Shown here: piece after piece, positions 1 through 7,636 of the stretch | How positions within the stretch are numbered: position 1 is the stretch's first letter | Layout: the number at the start of each line of letters is the position of its first letter | Assembly (NCBI RefSeq): GCF_022815645.1 | Contig: NZ_JALGRO010000003.1 | Location: 288,722 to 352,721 of the forward strand | Source: Curtobacterium sp. VKM Ac-2922 | Lineage (GTDB): Bacteria > Actinomycetota > Actinomycetes > Actinomycetales > Microbacteriaceae | Length of the DNA: 64,000 nucleotides | Direction of reading: 5' to 3' | The notes under the pieces: generated by a model | The model's database searches: none | Told to the model about the DNA's origin: nothing | What the model saw: the letters and a program-made list of their open reading frames with translations, nothing else | Position numbers and translations under genes: made by a program

Positions 1-73
1 GGTACTGCCGGACCAGCGCGTTCTTCGGCTTGGTCAAGATCTCCATGAGCGCGGACTGGTCGAATCCCGCCAC
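1..73 (-). CDS. ClpX-like reading frame, 5' part only (cut by window edge)
   Basis: Twenty-four codons read from a GTG at 71-73 and run off the left edge. The translated peptide contains the string ILTKPKNALVRQY, which matches the conserved segment near the C-terminus of the ClpX unfoldase. In ClpX, however, several hundred residues of AAA+ domain precede this segment, and here only intergenic DNA lies upstream. AGGAGG at 77-82 looks like a ribosome binding site, but it sits only three bases from the GTG and belongs to half of a repeated terminator palindrome. The frame may be a truncated or rearranged clpX piece, or a small protein with a ClpX-like motif. The start is uncertain. Confidence 0.35.
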   Translation of the reverse strand, partial: MAGFDQSALMEILTKPKNALVRQY

Positions 74-122
74 GGGCCTCCTGTCGGTCCGGTGGTCGCC
101 GGGAGCAGTGTCCGGACTCGGC

Positions 123-416
123 TCACTCCTGCCAGTCGATGGCCGCGCGACTCTTGACGAGCCCGCGGATCTCGGCCGCCGCGGCCTGGTGCTCCGGGTG
201 CACCTGGTACGCGTCGAGGCCGGCCAGGTCGTCGAACGTCGCCACGACGGCGACGTCGTGGTTCTTGTCCGGGTAGGCGACGTTGTCGACGACCTGCAGC
301 GTGCGGATCGACGGCACGACACCGACGAGTCCGGTCAGGAGCGACCGGATCTGCGCGATGGTGTCTGCACGGTCGAGTTCGGGGCGGAGCCCCCAGGAGA
401 CGACGTGGTGGATCAT
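123..416 (-). CDS. Dabb family (stress-responsive alpha/beta barrel) protein
   Basis: This 97-residue protein begins MIHHVVSWGL and carries the pattern of Dabb ferredoxin-like barrel domains: an N-terminal beta strand rich in H and V, a central VVDNVAYPDKNHDVAVVATF stretch and a C-terminal YQVHPEHQ motif. Dabb proteins are small dimers; many have no defined reaction, although some act as monooxygenases or cyclases. The start overlaps the stop of the upstream glutaredoxin gene by four bases (ATGA), so the two are translationally coupled. An upstream in-frame start would extend it by 19 poorly conserved residues and is less likely. Specific function unknown. Confidence 0.8.
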   Translation of the reverse strand: MIHHVVSWGLRPELDRADTIAQIRSLLTGLVGVVPSIRTLQVVDNVAYPDKNHDVAVVATFDDLAGLDAYQVHPEHQAAAAEIRGLVKSRAAIDWQE

Positions 417-667
417 GCGGGGGCCTCGGCCTTCTCGATCGCACGCGCCAGCCGGTCGGCGTCGACGTGCCAATTGCTGTGGACCCGGCCGTCGACCAGC
501 ACCACGGGGATGTCCTCGGCGTACTCCAGCCGGAGCGCGTCGTCATCGAGGATCGAGCGCTCGGTCAGGGTCGCGCCGGGGTGCGCCGCGACGACGCGCT
601 CGACGACCGGTCGGGCATCGTCGCAGAGATGGCATCCGGGCTTGGTCAGGAGCGTCACGGCGGGCAT
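413..667 (-). CDS. Glutaredoxin family protein
   Basis: An 84-residue thioredoxin-fold protein with a redox-active CxxC motif (C12 and C15 in KPGCHLCDDA) close to the N-terminus, then a second strand and the IPVVLVDG segment that supplies the cis-proline of the fold. It belongs to the short, DUF836-like glutaredoxin family common in actinobacteria, presumably a cytoplasmic thiol-disulfide reductant. The partner is unknown. It is the first gene of a two-gene unit with the Dabb protein (four-base overlap). Confidence 0.85.
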   Translation of the reverse strand: MPAVTLLTKPGCHLCDDARPVVERVVAAHPGATLTERSILDDDALRLEYAEDIPVVLVDGRVHSNWHVDADRLARAIEKAEAPA

Positions 668-727
668 GCCCCCAGCGTAGCGACGCAGAACGGGCCCCGG
701 GGAACGCCGGTCGCGCCCGGGGAACGC

Positions 728-750
728 AAAAGCCCCGGCGAACCGGGGCT
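728..750 (-). terminator. Rho-independent terminator of the bS22 gene
   Basis: A perfect 8-bp stem AGCCCCGG/CCGGGGCT with a four-base loop lies 20 bases past the bS22 stop. On the minus strand it is followed by TTT. Confidence 0.75.
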
Positions 751-769
751 TCGACGACGGTCTTGCGAC

Positions 770-868
770 CTACTTCTTGTTGCGACGCTGGTGACGCGTC
801 TTGCGAAGGAGCTTGCGGTGCTTCTTCTTCGCCATGCGCTTGCGACGCTTCTTGATGACAGAACCCAT
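770..868 (-). CDS. Small ribosomal protein bS22 (AURKAIP1/COX24 domain)
   Basis: This 32-residue, almost entirely basic peptide starts [19 protein letters not shown] and ends RRNKK. It matches bS22, the tiny actinobacterial 30S protein first seen in mycobacterial ribosome structures and annotated as an AURKAIP1/COX24 domain protein. It is expected to sit in 16S rRNA near the decoding region. It is transcribed alone, with its own hairpin terminator directly downstream. Confidence 0.9.
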   Translation of the reverse strand: MGSVIKKRRKRMAKKKHRKLLRKTRHQRRNKK

Positions 869-1003
869 GTGGACCTCGCTCGGACTGATGCTGATGTACG
901 GACACCGGGCCGATGAAGCCGCGGAAAATCAACCTGGTCGATGCTACCGGAGCCCCGCGCCGATGTCGAACGGGCTGGACGTGCGCCGGGAACCGGGCGG
1001 CTG

Positions 1004-1198
1004 TCAGCCCACGTCGGCGATGCCGCCGCGCAGGACCGCGGCGACCGCGGACTCCGGCACCCGGAACGACCGGCCGAAGCGGATCGCGGGGAGTTCACCG
1101 GCGTGGACCATGCGGTAGACGGTCATCTTCGAGACGCGCATCATCTCGGCGACCTCAGCGACGGTGAGGAAACGCACGTCGTCGAAACTGCCGTTCAT
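1004..1198 (-). CDS. Excisionase-type helix-turn-helix protein (BldC-like)
   Basis: A 64-residue protein that is essentially one winged-helix domain of the MerR/excisionase superfamily: LTVAEVAEMMRVSKMTVYRMV forms the helix-turn-helix and LPAIRFGRSFRVPESAV the wing. Its size and layout resemble BldC, a developmental DNA-binding protein that coats direct repeats cooperatively. I chose the ATG at 1196-1198 because the domain begins right after it; an upstream start adds 39 unconserved residues. It stands alone, so it is more likely a chromosomal regulator than a phage excisionase. Confidence 0.8.
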   Translation of the reverse strand: MNGSFDDVRFLTVAEVAEMMRVSKMTVYRMVHAGELPAIRFGRSFRVPESAVAAVLRGGIADVG

Positions 1199-1366
1199 GG
1201 TCCGCCTCCGCCAGGCTGCGCGCGGGCCGATCGATTCGTCCCGGGCGCGGATGTTTGGTGTGACCTGAGTGGTCACTGGTAACTGTAGGGGCGGGTGAGG
1301 CCCGGTGTCCAGCATCGCGTACGACGGTGAGCGACCCGTGGGCGCTCGGTGGGCGTCCGCCGTGGA

Positions 1367-1882
1367 TCAGTCCTGGTCCGGGCGCTTCGTGAAGCGTCGG
1401 CGCGACCGGTCCACCACGCGCTCCCACCCCTGCTGCGCCCCCGAGAACGCGGCCGTGGCGCGGTACGACGCCTCGGCCATGACGCGCCCGAGTTCGGTGC
1501 CGACCTCGACGGTCGCCTTGCCCGCCGCACCGTTCCGACGCACGGACACGGGCTGCCCGTCCGGCGTCCACGCGGTGGTCGCCGGGGTGCCGTCGGCGTC
1601 GACGGCCCCGGTGAAGGGGACCACCCACTCCTCGATGTGCAGCAGCGGCTCCGGGTCGAGTCGGTAGAAGCGGTGCTGCCCCTCTTCGCGCGAGCTGACG
1701 AGCCCGTTCTCGCGCAGCACCCGCAGGTGCTTGGACACGGTGGGCTGGCTGACCCCGAGCTTCTCGACGAGCTGGCCGACACTGAGCTCGCCGCCCGTGA
1801 CGTCCGACCCGTAGGCACCGAGCAGGGCACCGAGCAGCTCGCGGCGCGTCGGGTCCGCGACCACGGTGAAGATGTCGGCCAT
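1367..1882 (-). CDS. ArsR-family transcriptional regulator with C-terminal extension
   Basis: This 171-residue protein opens with an ArsR winged helix (ADPTRRELLGALLGA, then LVEKLGVSQPTVSKHLRVLR and the wing around EEGQHRFYRL). An extension of about 80 residues follows, as in ArsR regulators paired with SRPBCC/AHSA1 proteins, although no such gene is adjacent. No metal-binding cysteines are visible, so a metal sensor is unlikely. A TAGCCT hexamer at 1889-1894 ends six bases before the ATG, which implies a leaderless transcript and supports the start. It is divergent from trkH. Confidence 0.8.
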   Translation of the reverse strand: MADIFTVVADPTRRELLGALLGAYGSDVTGGELSVGQLVEKLGVSQPTVSKHLRVLRENGLVSSREEGQHRFYRLDPEPLLHIEEWVVPFTGAVDADGTPATTAWTPDGQPVSVRRNGAAGKATVEVGTELGRVMAEASYRATAAFSGAQQGWERVVDRSRRRFTKRPDQD

Positions 1883-1954
1883 GGGCCCAGGCTAACCGGC
1901 GTGCCCCGCGATGTACCATGCGAGGCGTCCCGCCCATGTCCCCGGAGGCATACG

Positions 1955-3388
1955 ATGCTCGACCGCACGGCGCCATCGACCCGCGGGGTCGGAGGGACGC
2001 GTCGCCGACCCTCTCGCTTCGGCACCGCGCTGCGCTCGTCCCCGTCGCGGCTGGCGATCCTGGTGTTCGTCGGGCTGATCTTCGTCTTCACGAGCCTGTT
2101 CATGACGCCCCTCGCCGCCGCGGACGGCTCGTCGACGCACTTCGCCGACGCACTGTTCACCGCCGCGTCGGTGGTCTGCGTCACCGGACTGTCGACCGTC
2201 GACATGGCGACGCACTGGTCGGTGTTCGGCAAGACCCTGGTGGTGATCGGCACGCAGATCGGCGCTGTGGGCGTGCTGACCTTCGCGTCGATCCTGGGCC
2301 TGTTCGTCACGCGCAAGCTCGGCCTGCGCGCCAAGCTCATGGCTGCGGGCGACTCGAACCCCCTCCGCACCCACCACGGCGCCGTCCCCGAGGGGCAGGC
2401 CGTGCGGCTCGGTGAGGTCGGCACCCTGCTGGCGACGGTCGCGGTGAGCACCCTGTCGATCGAGATCGTCCTGGGACTGCTCCTGCTGCCCTCGGTGCTG
2501 ATCGCGGGGATGCCGTTCTGGACCGCCGTCGGCGACTCGTTCTACTACGCCGCGATGGCCTTCACGAACACGGGCTTCGCGCCGAACGCCACCGGGCTCG
2601 AGCCGTTCGCGCACGACTACTGGTTCCTGACGCTCCTGATGATCGGCGTGGTGGCGGGGTCGATCGGCTTCCCGGTGATCCGCGCCCTGACGAAACAGCT
2701 CCGCACCCCCCGGAAGTGGCCGATCCACGTCAAGCTCACCCTGACCACCAGCGCCGTGCTGCTGGTGGGCGGCGCCGCGGCGTACATCGCACTCGAGGCG
2801 TCGAACCCGACGACGTTCGGCAGCGAGGGCGCGGGACGGACGGCGTTCCAGGCGCTCTTCCTGTCGACGATGACGCGCTCGGGCGGGTTCTCGCTCGTCG
2901 ACTTCGACCAGCTCAACGGCTCGAGTCTGCTGATCACCGACATGCTCATGTTCATCGGCGGCGGGTCGGCCTCGACCGCCGGCGGCATCAAGGTCACGAC
3001 TCTGGCGGTGCTGTTCCTGGCCGCGGTCGCCGAGGCCCGAGGACGCCGCAGCATGGAGGCCTTCGGTCGCCGGATCCCGAGCGACGTGCTCCGGGTCGCG
3101 GTCGCCGTCGTGCTCTGGGGCGCCACGATCGTCGCTGTGTCCACCACCGTGCTGCTGCAGATCACCCGCGAGCCGCTCGACCGCGTGCTGTTCGAGGTGA
3201 TCTCCGCGTTCGCGACCTGCGGGTTGTCGTCCGGCGTCTCCGGCGACCTGCCCGAGTCCGGCAAGTACGTGCTGGCGGCCACGATGTTCCTGGGCCGGGT
3301 CGGTACAGTGACCATCGCCGCCGCCCTGGCCGCCAGTCAGAGCCGGCAGCTGTTCCGCCGTCCCGAAGAGAGGCCGATCGTTGGCTGA
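1955..3388 (+). CDS. trkH: TrkH-type potassium uptake channel subunit
   Basis: A 477-residue polytopic membrane protein of the TrkH/KtrB family, the ion-conducting subunit that takes up K+ (or Na+/K+) across the membrane. Four pore-loop signatures of the superfamily are visible: SVVCVTGLST near residue 75, AFTNTGFAPN near 205, MTRSGGFS near 310 and ATCGLSSGV near 425. The selectivity glycines are the G of each TG or GG/CG pair. A GGAGG ribosome site lies seven bases before the chosen ATG. The stop overlaps the start of trkA by eight bases, so channel and regulatory subunit are co-translated. Confidence 0.92.
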   Translation: MLDRTAPSTRGVGGTRRRPSRFGTALRSSPSRLAILVFVGLIFVFTSLFMTPLAAADGSSTHFADALFTAASVVCVTGLSTVDMATHWSVFGKTLVVIGTQIGAVGVLTFASILGLFVTRKLGLRAKLMAAGDSNPLRTHHGAVPEGQAVRLGEVGTLLATVAVSTLSIEIVLGLLLLPSVLIAGMPFWTAVGDSFYYAAMAFTNTGFAPNATGLEPFAHDYWFLTLLMIGVVAGSIGFPVIRALTKQLRTPRKWPIHVKLTLTTSAVLLVGGAAAYIALEASNPTTFGSEGAGRTAFQALFLSTMTRSGGFSLVDFDQLNGSSLLITDMLMFIGGGSASTAGGIKVTTLAVLFLAAVAEARGRRSMEAFGRRIPSDVLRVAVAVVLWGATIVAVSTTVLLQITREPLDRVLFEVISAFATCGLSSGVSGDLPESGKYVLAATMFLGRVGTVTIAAALAASQSRQLFRRPEERPIVG

Positions 3389-4076
3389 CCGATCCCGTCC
3401 CGACCACCCCCTCGGTGCCGTCAGCCACGACGCGCCGGTGCTCGTCATCGGCCTGGGCCGGTTCGGCGCCGCCACCGCCGGACAGCTCGAGCGGCAGGAC
3501 CGCGAGGTCCTGGTCGTCGACACCGACCCGGGCCTGGTGCAGAAGTGGTCGGACCGGGTCACCCACGCGGTGCAGGCCGACGCGACCGACATCGACGCGT
3601 TGCGGCAGATCGGCGCGCAGGACTTCCCGATCGCCGTGGTCGGCACGGGCAGTGACCTGGAGTCCAGCGTGCTCATCACCGCGAACCTGGTCGACCTCGG
3701 CATCCCGCAGATCTGGGCGAAGGCGATCAGTCGGTCGCACGGCACGATCCTGGCCCGCATCGGCGCGAACCACGTGGTGTACCCGGAGCGCGAGGCCGGC
3801 GAGCGCACGGCACACCTGGTGTCCGGTCGGATGCTCGACTTCATCGAGTTCGACGACGACTTCGCCGTGGTCAAGATGTTCCCGCCGCGCGCGGTCCGCG
3901 GCAAGGACCTCGGCACCACCGCCATCCGCACGCGCTTCGGTCTGACGGTGCTCGGCATCAAGCCCCCGGGTGAGGCCTTCGTGCCGGCCACACCGGACAG
4001 CGTGATCGGTGAGCACGACGTCATCATCGTGTCCGGATCGACGACCGCGCTGGAGCGCTTCGCCGCCCTGGAGTAG
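3381..4076 (+). CDS. trkA: TrkA-type K+ channel regulatory subunit (RCK/KTN)
   Basis: A 231-residue cytoplasmic subunit that gates the TrkH-type pore encoded just upstream. Residues 19-140 form a Rossmann RCK_N/TrkA_N domain with the nucleotide motif VIGLGRFG and the acidic VVDTD end of strand 2; residues 150-230 form the TrkA_C domain. The start is a TTG at 3381 inside the end of trkH, preceded by AGAGAGG. The single RCK repeat and this length match KtrA-like proteins rather than the double-length enterobacterial TrkA. Confidence 0.92.
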   Translation: MADRSRPDHPLGAVSHDAPVLVIGLGRFGAATAGQLERQDREVLVVDTDPGLVQKWSDRVTHAVQADATDIDALRQIGAQDFPIAVVGTGSDLESSVLITANLVDLGIPQIWAKAISRSHGTILARIGANHVVYPEREAGERTAHLVSGRMLDFIEFDDDFAVVKMFPPRAVRGKDLGTTAIRTRFGLTVLGIKPPGEAFVPATPDSVIGEHDVIIVSGSTTALERFAALE

Positions 4077-4087
4077 ACCACTGATCG

Positions 4088-4127
4088 GACGGGAGGCCCG
4101 GTGCCAGCTGGCACCGAGCCTCCCGTC
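4088..4127. terminator. Bidirectional terminator, copy 1 of a dispersed palindrome family
   Basis: The stem GACGGGAGGC/GCCTCCCGTC encloses CCGGTGCCAGCTGGCACCG, followed by TT on the plus strand. It separates the convergent trkA and proC genes. Nearly the same sequence recurs at 14048, 17249, 45514 and 60364. Confidence 0.8.
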
Positions 4128-4143
4128 GTTCCGGTGGTTGCGT

Positions 4144-4974
4144 CTAGAGCTTCGACAGCTCGTCCGCGCGCGCGATCGCCGCATCCGCGGCGCGGCGGAG
4201 CGTGTCCGCCAGGTCCGCTTCCTGCAGGACGGCGACGGCACGCTCGGTCGTGCCCTTCGGGCTGGTCACGGCGCGGCGCAGGGCTGCGGGCTCCTTGCCG
4301 GACCGCTCGAGCAGCTCGACGGCACCACGCACGGTGCCCTGCACCATCGTCTCGGCCTGTTCGGCGGTGAAGCCGAGCGACTCGGCGGCGCGCTGCCACT
4401 CCTCGATGAGCAGGAAGACGTACGCCGGGCCGGAACCGGACACCGCGGACAGCGCGTCGAGACGGTCCTCGGGGACCTCGATGACCGAGCCGGACACGTC
4501 GAACAACCGTGACGCCAGGGCGACGGCCTCGGCGTCGGCCGACGCGCCGCCGCTGACCCCCGTGACCCCGTGCCCGACCCCGATCGGGGTGTTCGGCAGT
4601 GCACGGACGACGCGGACACCCTGGGGGACGCGAGCCTGCATGGTCGCCGTCGTCACCCCGACCGCGACGCTGACGACGACGGTGCCGGGTGCCAGGTCGT
4701 CCGCGATCTGGTCGAGCAGGTCAGCGAGGACGAACGGCTTCACGCCGAGCACCACGAGCGCGGCGCCGCGGACGGCCCGGCGGTTGGCGTCCGGGTCCGT
4801 GTCGCTGGCGGAGGCGTCCAGGCCGCGCGCACGGTGGGCGGCGGCGGACGACTCGGACTTCGTCGTCAGCACCACGGTCTCGGGCGCCAGACCGGCGGCG
4901 AGCAGGCCGTCGAGGACCGCGCCGGACATGGAGCCGACGCCGAGCAGAGCGGTACGGGGCAGTTCGATCGTCAT
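4144..4974 (-). CDS. proC: Pyrroline-5-carboxylate reductase
   Basis: A 276-residue enzyme for the last step of proline synthesis, the NAD(P)H-dependent reduction of 1-pyrroline-5-carboxylate to L-proline. The N-terminal Rossmann motif LLGVGSMSGAVL (residues 10-21), the VLGVKPF strand and the conserved ALPNTP segment are present. The C-terminal dimerisation helices carry SGSGPAY and the TSPKGTT signature. TAGGGT at 4981-4986 ends six bases before the ATG, suggesting leaderless translation. It is convergent with trkA. Confidence 0.93.
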   Translation of the reverse strand: MTIELPRTALLGVGSMSGAVLDGLLAAGLAPETVVLTTKSESSAAAHRARGLDASASDTDPDANRRAVRGAALVVLGVKPFVLADLLDQIADDLAPGTVVVSVAVGVTTATMQARVPQGVRVVRALPNTPIGVGHGVTGVSGGASADAEAVALASRLFDVSGSVIEVPEDRLDALSAVSGSGPAYVFLLIEEWQRAAESLGFTAEQAETMVQGTVRGAVELLERSGKEPAALRRAVTSPKGTTERAVAVLQEADLADTLRRAADAAIARADELSKL

Positions 4975-5040
4975 GGCCCGACCCTACCGAGCGACCTGCC
5001 CGTAGGATCGTGCAGCAGGTCAGCGAGAACAGGGGTCACA

Positions 5041-5997
5041 GTGAGCGCTTCCGGAGGCAACCGGGCCATCTTCGCCGCACTCGGCGCGAACGTCGGCATC
5101 GCGATCGTCAAGTTCATCGCGGCGGCGATCAGCGGGTCCGCGTCGATGCTCGCCGAGGGTGTGCACTCGCTCGCCGACTCCGCGAACCAGCTCCTGCTGC
5201 TGCTGGGCGGACGACGCGCCCGGCGCGCGGCGGACGAGGAACACCCGTTCGGCTACGGCCGCGAACGCTACGTGTACGCCTTCGTCGTGTCGATCGTGCT
5301 GTTCTCGGTCGGCGGTGTGTTCTCGCTCTACGAGGGCATCGAGAAGTTCGCGCATCCGCACGCGCTCGAGAACTGGTGGCTGCCGATGGTGGTCCTGGTG
5401 ATCGCGATCGGGCTCGAGGGCTTCTCGCTCCGCACCGCCCTGAACGAGGCTCGCCCGCACAAGGGCTCGATGTCATGGGTGCAGTACGTGCGTCGGGCGA
5501 AGGCCCCGGAGCTGCCCGTCGTGATGCTCGAGGACACCGCCGCCCTGCTCGGCCTGGTGTTCGCGTTCTTCGGCGTCGGCCTGACCGCGCTCACCGGCAA
5601 CGGGGTGTTCGACGCCATCGGCACGGTGCTGATCGCCGTGCTGCTCATCGCCGTGGCCCTGGTGCTCGGGATCGAGACGAAGAGCCTGCTGGTCGGCGAG
5701 GGTGCGACCGCGGCGGACGTCGCGAAGATCAAGGCGGCGCTGCTGGACGGGCCCGAGATCGAGTCGATCATCCACATCAAGACGCTCTACCTGGGCCCGG
5801 ACGAGCTGATGGTCGGCGTGAAGGTCGCGGTCGACGGCGACCGGCGTCTCGGTGACGTCGCCGCTGGCATCGACACCGTCGAACAGCGGGTGCGGGCAGC
5901 CGTGCCGATCGCCCGGGTGATCTACGTCGAGCCCGACGTGCTCCGGACGGGGCCGCGGCCGCCGACCGAGGCGATCGTGATCCGCGCGGCGGACTAG
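5041..5997 (+). CDS. Cation diffusion facilitator (CDF) family metal exporter
   Basis: A 318-residue protein of the CDF family, which moves Zn2+, Fe2+, Mn2+ or similar ions out of the cytoplasm by proton antiport. Six membrane segments are visible, beginning at residue 10. The first metal-site motif is ...HSLADSANQ (residues 38-46), the second is EDTAALLG in segment 5, and a cytoplasmic C-terminal ferredoxin-like domain follows. [14 protein letters not shown] marks the ZT_dimer-containing subfamily with long loops. The start is the GTG at 5041. Its TAG stop shares three bases with the TAG of tadA on the other strand (CTAG at 5994-5997). Substrate metal unknown. Confidence 0.85.
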   Translation: MSASGGNRAIFAALGANVGIAIVKFIAAAISGSASMLAEGVHSLADSANQLLLLLGGRRARRAADEEHPFGYGRERYVYAFVVSIVLFSVGGVFSLYEGIEKFAHPHALENWWLPMVVLVIAIGLEGFSLRTALNEARPHKGSMSWVQYVRRAKAPELPVVMLEDTAALLGLVFAFFGVGLTALTGNGVFDAIGTVLIAVLLIAVALVLGIETKSLLVGEGATAADVAKIKAALLDGPEIESIIHIKTLYLGPDELMVGVKVAVDGDRRLGDVAAGIDTVEQRVRAAVPIARVIYVEPDVLRTGPRPPTEAIVIRAAD

Positions 5998-6425
5998 CGC
6001 TTCTGACGGAAGAACTCCTCGAGCAGGGCCGCGCACTCCGGCTCGAGCACGCCGGCGACCACCTCGGACCGGTGCGGCAGCCGGCGGTCCCTGGCGATGT
6101 CGTAGACGCTGCCCGCCGCGCCGGCCTTGGGGTCCCACGCGCCGAACACCACGCGCGGCACCCGCGCCGCCAGGATCGCCCCCGCGCACATCGGGCAGGG
6201 CTCGAGCGTGACGACCAGGGTGTGCCGGTCGAGGTGCCAGTCCCCCGTGACGGCGGCCGCTGCCCGGAGGGCCAGGACCTCGGCGTGCGCGGTCGGGTCT
6301 TGCGTGGCCTCGCGCTCGTTCCGACCGGTGGCGAGGACCACACCGTGTTCGTCGAGCACGACCGCGCCGACCGGCACGTCACCGGTCGCCAGGCATGCCC
6401 GGGCCTCGGCGAGCGCCGTCGTCAT
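5994..6425 (-). CDS. tadA: tRNA adenosine(34) deaminase TadA
   Basis: This 143-residue zinc deaminase converts A34 to inosine in the anticodon of tRNA-Arg(ACG). The catalytic zinc motifs are complete: HAE at residues 47-49 and PCPMC at 76-80. The substrate-binding [13 protein letters not shown] segment follows. The ATG at 6423-6425 is chosen; a GTG three codons upstream is possible and would add only VGA. It is divergent from upp and tail-to-tail with the CDF gene. Confidence 0.92.
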   Translation of the reverse strand: MTTALAEARACLATGDVPVGAVVLDEHGVVLATGRNEREATQDPTAHAEVLALRAAAAVTGDWHLDRHTLVVTLEPCPMCAGAILAARVPRVVFGAWDPKAGAAGSVYDIARDRRLPHRSEVVAGVLEPECAALLEEFFRQKR

Positions 6426-6548
6426 CGCCCCCACCCAGGGACGGCCCGCGGGGTCCGTGGTGGACGGGACTGGCTGCACGGGTCCTCCGGCCGTCTCGGG
6501 TGCGCGGGCGGATCGGTCCTCCGCCTGCGGCACGGTACGCTCGACCCT

Positions 6549-7184
6549 ATGCGAGTCCACGTCGCCGACCACCCGCTCATCACCCACAAGCTCTCGGTGC
6601 TCCGCGACCGGACCACTCCCTCGCCCACGTTCCGTGCGCTGACCGAGGAACTCGTCACGCTGCTGGCCTACGAAGCCACGCGCAACGTGCGGGTCACGGC
6701 CACGCCGATCTCCACGCCGGTCGCGCAGACCATGGGTGTCGCGATCGCCAAGCCGCGTCCGCTGGTCGTCCCCATCCTGCGCGCCGGCCTCGGCATGCTC
6801 GAGGGCATGGTCAAGCTCGTCCCGACGGCCGAGGTCGGGTTCCTGGGCATGGCGCGCAACGAGGAGACCCTCGAGCCGCAGACCTACGCCGAGCGCCTGC
6901 CGGACGACCTGTCGGGCCGGCAGTGCTTCGTGCTCGACCCGATGCTGGCGACGGGTGGCACGCTCGCGGCGGCCATCGACTTCCTGTTCGACCGCGGCGC
7001 CGAGGACGTCACCTGCGTGTGCATCCTCGGGGCACCCGAGGGCCTCAAGGCCGTCGAGCAGGCCGTGGGCGACCGCGACGTGACGATCGTCCTCGGTGCC
7101 CTCGACGAGCGCCTCGACGAGAACGGCTACATCGTGCCCGGCCTGGGCGACGCCGGCGACCGGCTGTACGGACTGGCCGAGTAG
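6549..7184 (+). CDS. upp: Uracil phosphoribosyltransferase
   Basis: A 211-residue salvage enzyme that makes UMP from uracil and PRPP. It shows the conserved N-terminal [13 protein letters not shown], the [10 protein letters not shown] loop, the PRPP-binding loop [12 protein letters not shown] and the C-terminal [12 protein letters not shown] uracil-binding segment, all at their usual places for a Upp of this length. TACGCT at 6536-6541 ends seven bases before the ATG, so a leaderless mRNA is likely. Confidence 0.95.
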   Translation: MRVHVADHPLITHKLSVLRDRTTPSPTFRALTEELVTLLAYEATRNVRVTATPISTPVAQTMGVAIAKPRPLVVPILRAGLGMLEGMVKLVPTAEVGFLGMARNEETLEPQTYAERLPDDLSGRQCFVLDPMLATGGTLAAAIDFLFDRGAEDVTCVCILGAPEGLKAVEQAVGDRDVTIVLGALDERLDENGYIVPGLGDAGDRLYGLAE

Positions 7185-7199
7185 CGACCGACCCCGCCG

Positions 7200-7246
7200 A
7201 CCGTCCGGGCGGACGGTTGACAGCGGCTTGGTATACCGCTGATACT
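7200..7246 (+). promoter_or_regulatory. Promoter with upstream dyad for the leader ORF/winged-helix gene
   Basis: TTGACA (7217-7222) and GATACT (7241-7246) are 18 bases apart, a near-consensus vegetative promoter. The transcript should begin at about 7253-7254, the ATG of the micro-ORF. An 18-base dyad ACCGTCCGGGCGGACGGT (7200-7217) abuts and overlaps the -35; it could be a repressor site or the end of the upp transcription unit. Confidence 0.65.
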
Positions 7247-7253
7247 CATCGAC

Positions 7254-7370
7254 ATGACTGCAACCGTGTCCCGCGTCCTCTCCGAGGCGTCCCCCTCCAC
7301 AGGGGCAGTGGGGACCGTCGGCATGATGATGTCGGCGGCGGCCGTCATGCGTTGTCGAATGTGTGCCTGA
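7254..7370 (+). CDS. Candidate leaderless leader peptide ending in Cys codons
   Basis: A 38-codon ORF starts at the predicted transcription start (ATG seven bases after GATACT) and ends ...AAAVMRCRMCA. Mycobacteria are known to use leaderless polycysteine micro-ORFs as cysteine-responsive attenuators, and this ORF resembles them in position and in its two late Cys codons. The link is inference, because two cysteines are few. About 25 bases downstream is a hairpin with an 8-bp stem (7395-7419, CCCGCGAC/GTCGCGGG), which could be the attenuating structure. The next gene begins at 7637, leaving a long untranslated spacer of about 266 bases. Confidence 0.45.
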   Translation: MTATVSRVLSEASPSTGAVGTVGMMMSAAAVMRCRMCA

Positions 7371-7636
7371 CCGGTACCCGTTCCAGCTGGATCCCCCGCG
7401 ACACCATCCCCGTCGCGGGCGCGTGATCCCCGGGTGACGACCACCGACGACGCACACGTGCGCCACGCGGTCGCCCCGCTCCACCGGGTCTGCTCCGGTC
7501 CGACGACGGACCGAGGGCGCGTCGCCAGCCCTGCTCCACGCAGGACGTCAGTGCCGCGCAGCACACCCGGGTTGACGCATTCGACACCGGCCCCACCGCT
7601 CGATCGAGCGCCGGCCACACCGCCCGGAGAACCACC
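7371..7636. other. Long spacer between micro-ORF and winged-helix gene
   Basis: No credible ORF is seen. It contains the hairpin at 7395-7419 and, near its end, GGAG at 7626-7629 as the ribosome site for the gene at 7637. It is probably the 5' untranslated region of that gene. Confidence 0.5.

Noticed and set aside
1004..1198. Phage excisionase
   Set aside because: The MerR-like small HTH protein has no integrase or attachment repeats nearby; a BldC-like chromosomal role fits better.
1892..4399. Very long antisense open frames, for example opposite trkH/trkA
   Set aside because: In DNA this GC-rich, stop codons are rare in all frames. The translations are Arg/Pro-rich without domains, while the opposite strand has clear family motifs.
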